This document shows positions 1-8,474 of a stretch of 64,000 nucleotides of DNA, piece by piece (positions within the stretch are counted from its first letter, which is position 1; the number at the start of each line of letters is the position of its first letter). Source of the stretch: Parahaliea aestuarii (GTDB taxonomy: Bacteria; Pseudomonadota; Gammaproteobacteria; Pseudomonadales; Halieaceae); assembly GCF_008064635.1 (NCBI RefSeq), contig NZ_VRYZ01000007.1:62001-126000 (forward strand), read 5' to 3'. Under the pieces are notes generated by a model that saw only the letters and a program-made list of their open reading frames with translations, did no database searches and was not told the DNA's origin. Made by a program: the position numbers and the translations under genes.

Positions 1-306
1 CACGGGAGGGGAGTCGGCACCGTTTTGTTGACCATGGGCCAGCGCGGCGTGTACATGTCGCGCGACGATGGGCAAAATAGCGCCCAGCGGCAGCAGCTGC
101 CGGCCTACCCGGTTCAGGCTGTGGACAGCACCGCTGCCGGCGATGTTTTCAACGGCTGCGTGGCCGCGGCCCTGGCCCGGGGACAGGCTCTGACCGATGC
201 CATTGCCTTCGCCCAGGCAGCTGCCGCGCTGTCGGTGCAGACCCTCGGCGCCCAGACCAGCGCACCGCTTAGAGAGGCCATCGACCACTTTCTCCAGTCC
301 CGTTAA
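1..306 (+). CDS. PfkB-family sugar kinase, ribokinase-like (3' part only)
   Basis: Only the last 101 residues are in the window; the 5' part lies before base 1. PfkB kinases phosphorylate sugars or nucleosides with ATP in the cytoplasm. The visible part carries the family's C-terminal signature, DSTAAGDVFNGC at about residues 50-61, whose AAGD stretch forms the anion hole and supplies the catalytic Asp. The usual consensus is D-T-T/S-G-A-G-D, so an Ala stands in place of the first Gly. The tail after this motif is the normal length for ribokinase. A purine nucleoside permease family gene follows after 19 bases, and ribose released from nucleosides would be a fitting substrate. The family is clear; the ribose specificity is inferred from the neighbour. 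Confidence 0.85.
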   Translation, partial: HGRGVGTVLLTMGQRGVYMSRDDGQNSAQRQQLPAYPVQAVDSTAAGDVFNGCVAAALARGQALTDAIAFAQAAAALSVQTLGAQTSAPLREAIDHFLQSR

Positions 307-325
307 TCCAGCAAGGAATCTTCCG

Positions 326-1390
326 ATGTTCAAAATGTTCCCTGTCATCGCGCTTGTGCTGCCACTGTTGGCGGCCAGCCTGTCACTGCGTGCGGCTGAG
401 GGCCCCATCCCCGTCAAGGTGGTGGTGGTCACCATGTTTGAAACCGGCGCCGACAGTGGCGACGAAGCCGGCGAGTTCCAGCGCTGGAACGAACGGCTGC
501 CACTGGACAAAGTCTTCCCGGCGCCGCACATGCACCACGACATCCACTACAACGAGAAGCTCGGCGTGCTGGGCATCGTCACCGGCATGGGCACGGCCAA
601 CGCTGCCGCCAATGTGATGGCCCTGGGACTGGACCCGCGCTTTGACCTGAGCAAGGCCTATTGGCTGGTGGCCGGCATCTCCGGCTTCGACCCGGAAGAT
701 GCCTCCCTCGGCTCCGTGGCCTGGGCCGAGTATCTCGTGGATGGCGACCTGGCCCACGAAATCGACGCCCGGGAAATCCCGGAAGACTGGGAGACTGGCT
801 ACTTTCCCCTGTTCAGCCAGGGCCCCAACGATCCCGAGCGCAAAAGCTACAGCCTGGGCGAAGTGTTCCAGTTGAACAGCACTCTGGTGGAATGGGCCTT
901 CCAGTTCACCCGCGACATGGAGTTGCCGGACGACCCCGCCCTGGCCGCGACCCGCAAACTCTACCCCGACTACCCGGTGGCCCAGCGCACCCCCTTCGTA
1001 CTCAAGGGCGACCAGCTCGCCGCCATGACCTTCTGGCACGGCAAGCTGCTGAACGACTGGGCCAATGACTGGACCGACTACTGGACCGATGGCAAGGGCG
1101 AATTCGTCAGCTCGGCCATGGAGGATACCGGCACCTTCCAGTCGCTGACCTACCTGCACGAAGCGGGCAGGGTGGACAAGAACCGCGTGCTGGTCTTGCG
1201 CACCGCCTCCAATTTCACCATGCCCCCCACTGGCAAGAGTGCCGCTGAATACCTGCGTGAAGAGCAGCACGACAGCTACGCCGGACTCGACGCCGCGCTG
1301 GAAAATGCCTTCCTGGTGGGCAGCAAAGTGGTACAGGAAATCAGCGGTAACTGGAGCCGTTACGCCACCGAGACACCGCAGGCAAAGTGA
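326..1390 (+). CDS. Purine nucleoside permease (NUP) family protein, exported
   Basis: A 354-residue protein with an N-terminal signal peptide (hydrophobic residues about 5-18, likely cleavage after RAAEG or just before it). It starts at ATG 326; an upstream in-frame start would overlap the kinase and add a non-signal extension. The mature part matches the NUP family in the segments VVVVTMFETG, GIVTGMGTANAAANVMALG and YWLVAGISGFDPEDASLGSVAW, here quoted in part. NUP proteins have a nucleoside phosphorylase-like fold, and the fungal founder was described as a nucleoside permease. In a Gram-negative cell with a signal peptide it more likely acts in the periplasm on nucleosides, as binding protein or nucleosidase; this is inference. 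It lies 19 bases after a ribokinase-like gene, which suggests nucleoside and ribose salvage. A terminator hairpin overlaps its stop codon. Confidence 0.85.
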   Translation: MFKMFPVIALVLPLLAASLSLRAAEGPIPVKVVVVTMFETGADSGDEAGEFQRWNERLPLDKVFPAPHMHHDIHYNEKLGVLGIVTGMGTANAAANVMALGLDPRFDLSKAYWLVAGISGFDPEDASLGSVAWAEYLVDGDLAHEIDAREIPEDWETGYFPLFSQGPNDPERKSYSLGEVFQLNSTLVEWAFQFTRDMELPDDPALAATRKLYPDYPVAQRTPFVLKGDQLAAMTFWHGKLLNDWANDWTDYWTDGKGEFVSSAMEDTGTFQSLTYLHEAGRVDKNRVLVLRTASNFTMPPTGKSAAEYLREEQHDSYAGLDAALENAFLVGSKVVQEISGNWSRYATETPQAK

Positions 1391-1416
1391 GTTCCGCACT
1401 CGCTTTGCCATTTTTT
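1381..1416 (+). terminator. Rho-independent terminator
   Basis: Arms 1381-1392 and 1398-1409 pair over 12 positions with one G-T wobble around a 5-base loop, and are followed by A and six T (1411-1416). The first arm contains the stop codon of the NUP gene, so the kinase-NUP transcript should end here. Confidence 0.85.
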
Positions 1417-1510
1417 CACAATTATAGGCTGTACTTTTTACACCACTTGACAAACGTCCCGCACTAGACTCGAAGGTGTAGGGAATCCGTAGAGATGTAG
1501 AAGGTACAGT

Positions 1511-1696
1511 ATGAAACGTCGCGATCAAGGCAAAGCGAGTCTGGTAGACATTCTTCGCAGCATTAAATTCAGCCGTGAAAGCAGCAGCCGCAACACCGAC
1601 GATTGCAGCACGCATTTTGCCGATTTCGAGCAGCGCGCCCGCACCCGTCGCCAGTACAGCGCTGAAGACGCCCAGCTGATTCGCAGCGCCAACTAG
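1511..1696 (+). CDS. Orphan small basic protein (61 aa)
   Basis: I do not recognise this protein. It is 61 residues, rich in Arg, Lys, Ser and Asp, with no membrane segment or signal peptide and a single Cys. An amphipathic stretch (LVDILRSIKF, residues 11-20) could be a helix. It begins at ATG 1511 with GAAGG about 8 bases upstream. Codon third positions look like those of the neighbouring real genes. It stands alone between the terminator at 1416 and the cmoA promoter, so it would be its own transcript. TTGACA occurs at 1447-1452 and CTAGACT at 1464-1470, but their spacing is not that of a normal sigma-70 promoter. It could be a true small protein or a chance frame. Confidence 0.5.
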   Translation: MKRRDQGKASLVDILRSIKFSRESSSRNTDDCSTHFADFEQRARTRRQYSAEDAQLIRSAN

Positions 1697-1766
1697 GGCG
1701 CAGCCTGGCCAACCAGCGCAGCCGCCTGTGCTGCGCAGCTCCACAGCGGAGCGCCCCGGCGTTCCG

Positions 1767-1775
1767 TGCTAGAAT
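1767..1775 (+). promoter_or_regulatory. Extended -10 promoter for cmoAB
   Basis: TGCTAGAAT is an extended -10 (TGn plus TAGAAT, 5 of 6 with TATAAT) 40 bases before cmoA. No good -35 is present, as expected for extended -10 promoters. A similar element precedes the leuS leader at 21565. Confidence 0.5.
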
Positions 1776-1814
1776 TCGCGGCCATTTCCTTGCGCACTCA
1801 CACAAGGACTACCC

Positions 1815-2549
1815 GTGAGCGACTCCCGCGATAACATCTACGCCGAGCCGGTCGACCCCGCCCTGTTTCGTTTTGACGACAAGGTGGCCGAGGTCTTCCC
1901 CGACATGATCAAACGTTCGGTGCCCGGCTACACCACCATTGTGGCCATGACCGGCCTGCTGGCCGGGCGCTACGCCAGCCCCGGCAGCAAGCTCTACGAC
2001 CTCGGCTGCTCACTCGGCGCCTCCACCCTGGCCATGCGCCAGAATGTGCACCACAGCGACTGTGAAATCATCGGCGTGGACAACTCCCAGGCCATGCTGG
2101 AGCGCTGTCGCAGCGTGATCGATACCGACAGCCACGACGTGCCGGTCAGTCTGCACTGCGCAGATTTGCAGGACGTAGTCATCGAAGACGCCTCCGTTGT
2201 CGTACTCAACTTCACCCTGCAGTTCATCGCACGGGAAGAACGCGATGCGGTAATCCAGCGTATCCACGATGGCCTGCGCCCGGGCGGCATCATGGTGCTG
2301 TCGGAGAAGGTGACCTTCGAGGATCCCCACCTGGACGAACTCAATATCGACCTGCACCACAATTTCAAGCGCGCCAATGGCTACAGCGATCTGGAAATTG
2401 CCCAGAAGCGCCAGGCACTGGAGAACTACCTGCGCCCGGAAACGCTCGCCGAGCACAAGCAGCGCATTGCCGGGGCCGGCTTCGACAGCTGCGATGTGTG
2501 GTTCCAGTGCTTTAACTTTGCCTCGCTGGTAGCCCTCAAGCAGCAATGA
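1815..2549 (+). CDS. cmoA: Carboxy-S-adenosyl-L-methionine synthase CmoA
   Basis: CmoA converts SAM and prephenate into carboxy-SAM, the donor CmoB uses to make cmo5U34 in tRNAs that read four-fold degenerate codons. The protein has 244 residues, near the E. coli length. Its class I methyltransferase SAM loop is [12 protein letters not shown] at residues 60-71, and the family N-terminus (F-x-F-D-x-x-V-A-x-V-F-P-D-M-I-x-R-S-V-P-G-Y) is present. The start is GTG 1815 with an AAGGA-type site (CAAGGACTACCC) just upstream. Its last four bases overlap the start of cmoB, so the two are probably translationally coupled. Confidence 0.95.
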   Translation: MSDSRDNIYAEPVDPALFRFDDKVAEVFPDMIKRSVPGYTTIVAMTGLLAGRYASPGSKLYDLGCSLGASTLAMRQNVHHSDCEIIGVDNSQAMLERCRSVIDTDSHDVPVSLHCADLQDVVIEDASVVVLNFTLQFIAREERDAVIQRIHDGLRPGGIMVLSEKVTFEDPHLDELNIDLHHNFKRANGYSDLEIAQKRQALENYLRPETLAEHKQRIAGAGFDSCDVWFQCFNFASLVALKQQ

Positions 2550-3544
2550 TCGACTACCAGCCACTGATCGAGCGCTGGCGCGATGGCGAACTCGACACCT
2601 GGGCCGGACGCTTGCCAGAGCAAATTGCCGCTGGCCTGTCCCACCAGCGCTACGGCGACCTGCCGCGCTGGCTGGAAGTGCTATCGGCCCTGCCAGACCT
2701 GCCGGTTACCGTGCGCCACCTCGACGGCGACCGTGTCGGCGCCGACTGCGATCCACCACTGGACGCAGTCACACAAAACGCCCTGCGGGAAACCCTGCAA
2801 GGGCTGCATCCCTGGCGCAAGGGACCCTTCGAGTTGTTCGGCGTGCACATCGATACCGAGTGGCGCTCAGACTGGAAGTGGGACCGCATCACTCCCCACC
2901 TGGATGACCTCGACGGCCGGCGGGTACTGGATGTCGGTTGCGGCAGCGGCTACCACTGCTGGCGCATGGCCGGCGCCGGCGCCGGCGAGGTGATCGGAAT
3001 CGATCCGACGCCCCTCTTCGTGGTGCAGTTCTGGGCCCTGCAGAAGTACCTGCAGCAACCCCATGTCTGGCTGTTGCCGCTGGGCATTCAGGATGTACCG
3101 CCGAAACTGCAGGCCTTCGATACCGTGTTTTCCATGGGCGTCCTCTACCACCGTCGTTCACCGATGGACCACCTGCAGGAATTGCGCGACTGCCTGCGAC
3201 CCGGCGGGCAGCTGGTGCTGGAAACCCTGGTGATCGAGGGTGGACCGGGTGACACGCTGGTGCCGGAAGGCCGCTATGCACGCATGGGCAATGTGTGGTT
3301 TCTGCCCAGCACGGATACCCTGCTCAGCTGGGCGCGCAAGCTCGGATTCGTCGACGCGGCGCTGGTGGATGTTGCCACCACCAGCGTCGAGGAACAGCGC
3401 GCCACGGACTGGATGCGCTTTCATTCACTGGCCAATTTCCTCGACCCGGAAGACGCGAGTAAAACCATCGAGGGCTACCCGGCTCCGCGCAGGGCGGTGA
3501 TTACCGCCCGCGCGCCGGGCACTCGGAGAGCGAAAAATCCATGA
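2546..3544 (+). CDS. cmoB: tRNA U34 carboxymethyltransferase CmoB
   Basis: CmoB transfers the carboxymethyl group from carboxy-SAM to 5-hydroxyuridine at tRNA position 34. The 332-residue protein has the CmoB N-terminal region (residues 1-110) followed by a methyltransferase domain with the SAM loop [12 protein letters not shown] at 127-138 and the family-typical GIDPTPLF at 151-158. The ATG overlaps the cmoA stop by four bases, and its own stop overlaps the start of the next gene by four bases, making a three-gene unit. The assignment is secure from length, motifs and the cmoA neighbour. Confidence 0.95.
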   Translation: MIDYQPLIERWRDGELDTWAGRLPEQIAAGLSHQRYGDLPRWLEVLSALPDLPVTVRHLDGDRVGADCDPPLDAVTQNALRETLQGLHPWRKGPFELFGVHIDTEWRSDWKWDRITPHLDDLDGRRVLDVGCGSGYHCWRMAGAGAGEVIGIDPTPLFVVQFWALQKYLQQPHVWLLPLGIQDVPPKLQAFDTVFSMGVLYHRRSPMDHLQELRDCLRPGGQLVLETLVIEGGPGDTLVPEGRYARMGNVWFLPSTDTLLSWARKLGFVDAALVDVATTSVEEQRATDWMRFHSLANFLDPEDASKTIEGYPAPRRAVITARAPGTRRAKNP

Positions 3545-4023
3545 AGCTGAACGACGGCGCCCGGACCGGCTTTTTCTTTGGCGCGACCTCCGGTGTGATC
3601 ACGCCCTGCGGCCTGCTGGTCGGCCTGGCCGCCGGTACCGGCTCGGTCACCACCGTGATCAGCGGCATCCTGATCGTCGCCATCGCAGATTCAATGTCGG
3701 ATGCACTCGGCATTCACCTGTCCGAGGAGTCCGGTGCCGGCAATAGCCACCGCCGGGTGTGGATTGCCACCATCACTACCTTCATCACCAAACTGCTGGT
3801 GGCGCTGACCTTCGTGCTCCCTTTCCTGATACTGCCGATGGATGGCGCGATCATTGCCGCCCTGCTGTGGGCCTCCATACTCATCACCTTTATGAGCTGG
3901 CAGATCGCACGCCTGCAGGGCGAACGGGCAGGGCCGGTGGTTGCAGAGCACCTGCTGGTAACCGCCGCGGTGGTAGTGGTTTCACACCTGGTCGGGATAT
4001 GGATTCACGGACTGTTTGCCTAG
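3541..4023 (+). CDS. Short VIT/CCC1-like integral membrane protein
   Basis: This 160-residue membrane protein has about four hydrophobic segments: near residues 15-35, 40-57, 77-97 and 100-118, with another at about 136-158. The region GVITPCGLLVGLAAG followed by ILIVAIADSMSDALGIHLSEE resembles the first two helices of VIT1/CCC1 iron and manganese transporters. VIT proteins are usually longer and carry a Glu-rich cytoplasmic metal-binding hairpin, which is absent here. Its ATG overlaps the cmoB stop, so it is co-transcribed and probably co-translated with the tRNA-modification pair. Metal transport is possible but unproven; the functional link to cmoAB is unknown. Confidence 0.65.
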   Translation: MKLNDGARTGFFFGATSGVITPCGLLVGLAAGTGSVTTVISGILIVAIADSMSDALGIHLSEESGAGNSHRRVWIATITTFITKLLVALTFVLPFLILPMDGAIIAALLWASILITFMSWQIARLQGERAGPVVAEHLLVTAAVVVVSHLVGIWIHGLFA

Positions 4024-4050
4024 CCTTCAGCTCGTGACAGAATCCCGCCG

Positions 4051-4356
4051 ATGAGCGCTATCTTTTCCCACCCGCAGCTGGTGGTGGTTCACCAGATCGC
4101 CAGCCTGCTGCAACAATCCGGCATTGCCACCGAACTGCGCAACGAATACGCGGCGGGCGCCGCCGGCGAGCTGTCCCCCATCGATGCGTGGCCGCAGCTG
4201 TGGCTGCGGGATTCACGCCAGGCCGATTGGGCCCGGGAGGTCATCCGGCAGTTTCAGCACGCCGAGCCCGGTCCCGACTGGCACTGTCCCGCGTGCAACA
4301 ATACCAGCCCCGACACCTTCGAGACCTGCTGGCATTGCGGGGCGGCGCGCAGCTGA
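4051..4356 (+). CDS. DUF2007-type protein with C-terminal zinc ribbon
   Basis: A 101-residue soluble protein. Residues 1-70 have the DUF2007 pattern (start M-x-x-I-F-S-H-P, then LLQQSGIATELRNEYAAG), a fold related to PII-like signalling domains. Residues 77-99 hold two CxxC pairs, CPAC and CWHC, spaced like a zinc ribbon. The combination occurs in many gammaproteobacterial DUF2007 proteins; the role is unknown and may be regulatory. It lies 27 bases after the VIT-like gene on the same strand and converges with lon, with only 25 bases between the stops. Confidence 0.8.
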   Translation: MSAIFSHPQLVVVHQIASLLQQSGIATELRNEYAAGAAGELSPIDAWPQLWLRDSRQADWAREVIRQFQHAEPGPDWHCPACNNTSPDTFETCWHCGAARS

Positions 4357-4381
4357 AAATAGCGCAGATTCACGGCGCCAA

Positions 4382-6817
4382 TCAGTGCAGGGCTTTTTCG
4401 AGCCGGTGCTCGTGGAACACATACTCGAAGACTTCGCGATAGGTGCGGGCAAAATGCACCGTCAAGCCGTCACGCAAGTAGTCAGGCAACTCCTCGAAAT
4501 CGCGTTTGTTGGGATGGGGCAGGATCAGTTCCATGATCTTGCTGCGGCGGGCGGCAATCACTTTCTCGCGAATGCCGCCCACGGCCAGCACCTGACCGGT
4601 CAGGGTCAGCTCGCCAGTCATGGCCAGCGGGCGCTTGATGCGTTCCTTGCGCGCCAGTGACACCAGAGCCGTGGCCATGGTGATGCCGGCGCTGGGCCCG
4701 TCCTTGGGCGTGGCGCCCTCGGGCACATGCAGGTGCACCATGCTCATATCGAAAAAGTCCGGGTCGCAGCCGTAGTCCTTGAGGTGGGCAATCACATAGC
4801 TGTAGGCGATCTCCGCCGACTCCTTCATCACATCGCCCAGCTTGCCTGTGGTTTTGAAGCCCCGGTTGAGAGTGTGTATCTGGGAGGACTCGACGGCGAG
4901 CGTTGCGCCGCCCATGGCGGTCCAGGCGAGGCCGGTGACAACGCCGACGCCGCGCAGGGTTTTCTCCGGTGAAAACGGCGGCTTGCCCAGCAGGTCCTCG
5001 ATATCCTTCTTGCCGACCCGCAGTTTCTCTTCGCTCTCGTCGAGCATCTTCACAATGCTCTTGCGCATGATGCGGGACAACTGTTTTTCCAGATTGCGCA
5101 CACCCGCCTCGCGGCAGTAGGACTCAATCACGTACTTCATCGCCGCGTCGTTGATCTTCAGCTGATCGTCGGCAAGACCGTGACGCTCGAGCTGCTTGGG
5201 CCACAAATGGCCCTTGGCAATGGCGAGTTTCTCTTCCGCCACATAGCCCGCCAGGCGGATGATTTCCATGCGGTCCAGCAGCGGGCCGGGAATGGTGTCG
5301 AGCTGGTTCGCGGTGCACACAAACAACACCTTGGACAGGTCCAGGCGCAGGTCCAGGTAGTGATCCAGGAAGTCACTGTTCTGCTCCGGGTCCAGTACTT
5401 CCAGCAGGGCCGACGCCGGGTCGCCCTGGTAGGAGGCGCCGATCTTGTCGATCTCGTCCAGCATGATGACCGGGTTGGAGACTTCCACGTCTTTTAGCGC
5501 CTGCACCAGCTTGCCCGGCATGGCGCCGATATAGGTGCGGCGGTGGCCCTTGATCTCGGCCTCGTCGCGCATGCCGCCGAGACTGAAGCGATAGAATTTG
5601 CGCCCCAGGGCATCCGCCACCGAGTGGCCGATACTGGTCTTACCCACCCCGGGCGGCCCCACCAGCAGCAGGATGGAACCGGTGATCTCGCCCTTGTAGG
5701 CGCCGACGGCGAGGAATTCAAGGATGCGATCCTTCACGTCCTCGAGGCCGGCATGCTGCGTGTCGAGCACCTCGCGGGCGTGAGCGAGCTTGAAGTTATC
5801 CTCCGAGGTCACCCCCCAGGGCACCTGGGTGGCCCAGTCGAGATAGTTGCGGGTAACACCGTATTCGGGGGAGCCCGTCTCCAGTACCGACAGCTTGTCC
5901 AGCTCATCGTCAATGCGCTGGGCGGCGACTTCCGGCAGCGTCTTGCCGGCGATACGCTCGCGGAACAGTTCCACGTCCGAAGTGCGATCGTCCTTGGAAA
6001 TGCCCAGCTCTTTCTGGATGACCTTGAGCTGTTCGCGCAGGAAGAACTCGCGCTGCTGCTCGGAAACCTTCTCGTTCACCTGGCTGGTGATCTTGCCCTG
6101 CAGTTCCGCTACCTCGCGCTCCTTGCGCAGCAGGGTCAGCGACTTGTCCATGCGCGACAACAGCGGCAGGGTATCGAGAATTTCCTGCAGTTCATCGCCC
6201 GCCGCTGAAGTAAGGGCTGCGGAGAAATCCGCCAGCAGGCTGGGCTGGTTGGGATTGAAACTGGACATGTACTGCTTGAGCTCTTCGCTGTACAGCGGAT
6301 TCAGCGGCAGCAATTCCTTGATCTGTTGCAGCAGGGCCATGGCGTAGGCCTTGACCTCGTCCGAGTCGCGATCACCCTGGCTCTTGGGATACTCCACCTG
6401 CACCAGGTAGGGCGGCTTGTCATTCAGCCAGCGCACAATGCGGAAGCGCTTGAGCCCCTGGGCCAGAAACTGGCCGGGGCCGGCGCCGCTGCCCTCGGGG
6501 GGCTGGTGCAGGCGCACCACACAGCCGATGTCCGGGAACTGGCGTGGCCCGGGGCGCTCGCCATCGCCCTGGTCGACGTAGCTGAGACCGATCACATTGA
6601 CTTTGGCCCTGGCGACAGATTTGAGGGTATCTCCCCAGTCTTTGGGGTTAATCGCCACCGGCTGTACCTGCCCGGGAAAGAACGGGCGCACAGGGTTGGG
6701 AATCAGGTAGAGGGTATCGGGGAGCATATCCTCCGCCACCGCCGGCGTCTGCCGGCCCTGTGGCTCCTCGTAAGACACTGAAAGCTGCTCGGTACCGCCG
6801 TTTCCGGATTCATCCAT
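4382..6817 (-). CDS. lon: ATP-dependent protease Lon
   Basis: Lon degrades misfolded and specific regulatory proteins in the cytoplasm. With the start at ATG 6817 the protein is 811 residues; AAGGCGG lies 8 bases upstream. An in-frame ATG at 6874 would add 19 residues but overlaps the -10 of the heat-shock promoter. Domain order is the N-terminal substrate-binding LON domain (about 25-220), a coiled helical linker (about 225-300), an AAA+ module with Walker A GPPGVGKTS at 387-395, and the protease domain with the catalytic Ser in KDGPSAGI (S709) and catalytic Lys in REKV (K752). The 43-residue Ser-Lys spacing equals that of E. coli Lon. A sigma-32-like promoter lies just upstream. Confidence 0.96.
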   Translation of the reverse strand: MDESGNGGTEQLSVSYEEPQGRQTPAVAEDMLPDTLYLIPNPVRPFFPGQVQPVAINPKDWGDTLKSVARAKVNVIGLSYVDQGDGERPGPRQFPDIGCVVRLHQPPEGSGAGPGQFLAQGLKRFRIVRWLNDKPPYLVQVEYPKSQGDRDSDEVKAYAMALLQQIKELLPLNPLYSEELKQYMSSFNPNQPSLLADFSAALTSAAGDELQEILDTLPLLSRMDKSLTLLRKEREVAELQGKITSQVNEKVSEQQREFFLREQLKVIQKELGISKDDRTSDVELFRERIAGKTLPEVAAQRIDDELDKLSVLETGSPEYGVTRNYLDWATQVPWGVTSEDNFKLAHAREVLDTQHAGLEDVKDRILEFLAVGAYKGEITGSILLLVGPPGVGKTSIGHSVADALGRKFYRFSLGGMRDEAEIKGHRRTYIGAMPGKLVQALKDVEVSNPVIMLDEIDKIGASYQGDPASALLEVLDPEQNSDFLDHYLDLRLDLSKVLFVCTANQLDTIPGPLLDRMEIIRLAGYVAEEKLAIAKGHLWPKQLERHGLADDQLKINDAAMKYVIESYCREAGVRNLEKQLSRIMRKSIVKMLDESEEKLRVGKKDIEDLLGKPPFSPEKTLRGVGVVTGLAWTAMGGATLAVESSQIHTLNRGFKTTGKLGDVMKESAEIAYSYVIAHLKDYGCDPDFFDMSMVHLHVPEGATPKDGPSAGITMATALVSLARKERIKRPLAMTGELTLTGQVLAVGGIREKVIAARRSKIMELILPHPNKRDFEELPDYLRDGLTVHFARTYREVFEYVFHEHRLEKALH

Positions 6818-6859
6818 GCCTTTGGCCGCCTTGTTTCTCTGTGGAAAATGCTTCCCCAC

Positions 6860-6888
6860 AATATGGGCCCGCACTGCGGGAATTCAAG
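6860..6888 (-). promoter_or_regulatory. Sigma-32 (heat-shock) type promoter of lon
   Basis: On the minus strand CTTGAA (6888-6883) is followed after 14 bases by GCCCATAT and then T, matching the sigma-32 consensus CTTGAA - 13 to 15 - CCCCATnT at 13 of 14 informative positions. It lies about 43 bases before the lon ATG at 6817. Heat-shock control of lon is known in E. coli; here it is inferred from the match. Confidence 0.75.
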
Positions 6889-6898
6889 CCGGGCCGCA

Positions 6899-6927
6899 TT
6901 CAATACCGCAACCACAGGCGCTATACT
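6899..6927 (+). promoter_or_regulatory. Candidate sigma-70 promoter of the aminotransferase gene
   Basis: TATACT (6922-6927, 5 of 6) with TTCAAT (6899-6904, 3 of 6) at a 17-base spacing, 57 bases before the GTG start of the aminotransferase. It is divergent from the lon promoter. Confidence 0.4.
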
Positions 6928-6983
6928 TGCGGCCTTTTGTTTTTGCGGGCCCAGAGGCCCGCGCCACTCCAAAGGAGCACAGC

Positions 6984-8270
6984 GTGCATATCGAACAGGC
7001 CTCCGAGAGCGAGCTGAAAGCCCAGCTTGAAGCACTCTACGCCCGCTACGACCAACTGGCCGAGCGCAAGCTGGCCCTTGACCTCACCCGCGGCAAGCCA
7101 GGCAGTGCCCAGGTGTCCCTGTCCGACGCCCTGGACGGCATTCTCGACGGCGATTACCGCGCTGCCGACGGCACTGACGTGCGCAACTACGGCGGCCTCG
7201 ACGGGCTGCCCGAGGCCCGCGCCCTGTTCGGTGCCCTGCTCGGCACCACCCTGGAGGAAACCCTGGTGGGCGGCAACAGCAGCCTGACCCTCATGTACCA
7301 GGTGATCGACTTCGCCATGAACGAAGGCCTGCGCGGCGAAGACACCGCCTGGGCGCTGAATGACAGGGTCAAATTCCTGTGCCCGGTGCCCGGCTACGAC
7401 CGCCACTTCTCCATCTGTGAATACATGCGCATTGAAATGATCCCGGTGCGGATGCTGGACAGCGGGCCGGACATGGACGAAGTCGAACGGCTGGTTCAGG
7501 CAGACCCCTCGATCAAGGGCATCTGGTGCGTACCCCGTTTCAGCAATCCCTGCGGCACCGTATACAGCGACGACACCGTCGAGCGCATCGCGAAACTGCC
7601 GCAAATTGCCGGCGATCATTTTATCGTCATGTGGGACAACGCCTACGCCGTGCACACCCTGTATCCCGACGCCCCCGAACTGGCGTCCATCAGCGAGCTC
7701 TGCCGCAAGCACGACACCATGGACGGCGTATTCCAGTTCGGCTCCACCTCCAAAATCACCTTCGCCGGCGCCGGCGTTGCCTTTATCGGCTCCAGCGAGC
7801 GCAACCTCTCCACCCTCAAGGCCCACCTCGCCTTCCAGACCATTGGCCCGGACAAGGTCAACCAGTTGCGCCATGTGCGCTTCCTGAAGGATGCCGAGGG
7901 CATAGCCGCCCACATGGAACGGCACGCCGCCCTGATCCGCCCGCGCTTTGAAGCGGTGCTGGACACGCTGGAACGGGAACTGGCCGGCAGCGGCATGGGC
8001 GAGTGGACGGCACCCCGCGGCGGCTATTTTATTTCCTTCGATACCCGGCCGGGCCTGGCCCGGGAGGTGGTGGACCTGGCCGGCAATATCGGCGTGAAGC
8101 TGACCCCGGCGGGAGCCACTTTCCCCTACGGCAAGGACGAAGCGGACCGCAATATCCGCCTGGCGCCCACGTTCCCATCCGAAGCGGATGTGCAGGCGAG
8201 TGCGGATGCGTTTGTGCTGTGCGTGAAGCTGGCGAGTGTGAAGCAGCGGCTGGCGGAGATCGCCGCTTAA
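6984..8270 (+). CDS. Type Ic aspartate aminotransferase (MocR-like aminotransferase fold)
   Basis: A PLP enzyme of 428 residues. It belongs to the aminotransferase group described as subgroup Ic aspartate aminotransferases, which look like the catalytic half of MocR regulators. Visible landmarks are GKPG near residue 38, the PLP-facing NPCGT at 188-192, WDNAY at 217-221 and the Schiff-base Lys in STSKITFAGAGVA (K257). The reaction expected is aspartate plus 2-oxoglutarate to oxaloacetate plus glutamate. The start is GTG 6984, set by AAAGGAG six bases before it; a longer open frame upstream has no ribosome-binding site and runs into lon control sequences. It is followed by a 204-base gap holding a hairpin element. 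Confidence 0.88.
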   Translation: MHIEQASESELKAQLEALYARYDQLAERKLALDLTRGKPGSAQVSLSDALDGILDGDYRAADGTDVRNYGGLDGLPEARALFGALLGTTLEETLVGGNSSLTLMYQVIDFAMNEGLRGEDTAWALNDRVKFLCPVPGYDRHFSICEYMRIEMIPVRMLDSGPDMDEVERLVQADPSIKGIWCVPRFSNPCGTVYSDDTVERIAKLPQIAGDHFIVMWDNAYAVHTLYPDAPELASISELCRKHDTMDGVFQFGSTSKITFAGAGVAFIGSSERNLSTLKAHLAFQTIGPDKVNQLRHVRFLKDAEGIAAHMERHAALIRPRFEAVLDTLERELAGSGMGEWTAPRGGYFISFDTRPGLAREVVDLAGNIGVKLTPAGATFPYGKDEADRNIRLAPTFPSEADVQASADAFVLCVKLASVKQRLAEIAA

Positions 8271-8334
8271 TCATCCAAACATGCTGAGCGAGTCAATTCT
8301 CGCTGCGGCGGCGGCCCCCTGCCGGGAGGGACGC

Positions 8335-8416
8335 GAAACGACCGTCGACGGCCATGGATGGCCGGCGTCGAGCGCGCCATGGATGGCAAGCTGTTAGCGT
8401 GTCGTAGAGCGGCCCT
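8335..8416. repeat. ATGGAT-loop hairpin element, copy A
   Basis: The 12-mer GCCATGGATGGC occurs twice, at 8351-8362 and 8376-8387. Each copy folds as a short hairpin (GCC/GGC, extended to GGCC/GGCC in the first) with ATGGAT as loop. ACGAC near 8338 and GTCGT near 8401 could close an outer stem. The same plan, with different stems but the same type of loop, occurs at 21650-21736, so this is probably a dispersed intergenic repeat. It lies in the 204-base gap between the convergent aminotransferase and DUF1820 genes. Confidence 0.6.
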
Positions 8417-8474
8417 GCCGGTAGGCGGGCGCCACCGAATTACAAAATAGAACTGCAGTGGACCGGTGAGAAAA

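Noticed and set aside
1447-1470. Standard sigma-70 promoter before the 61-codon ORF
   Set aside because: TTGACA is perfect, but the only -10-like sequence (TAGACT) is 12 bases away, and at 17 bases the hexamer is TCGAAG; kept only as a remark.
383-1744. 453-codon open frame on the minus strand opposite the NUP gene
   Set aside because: It is antisense to a gene with a clear family match and a signal peptide, and its translation is low-complexity Gly/Ala/Val/His without motifs; long antisense frames are common in GC-rich DNA.
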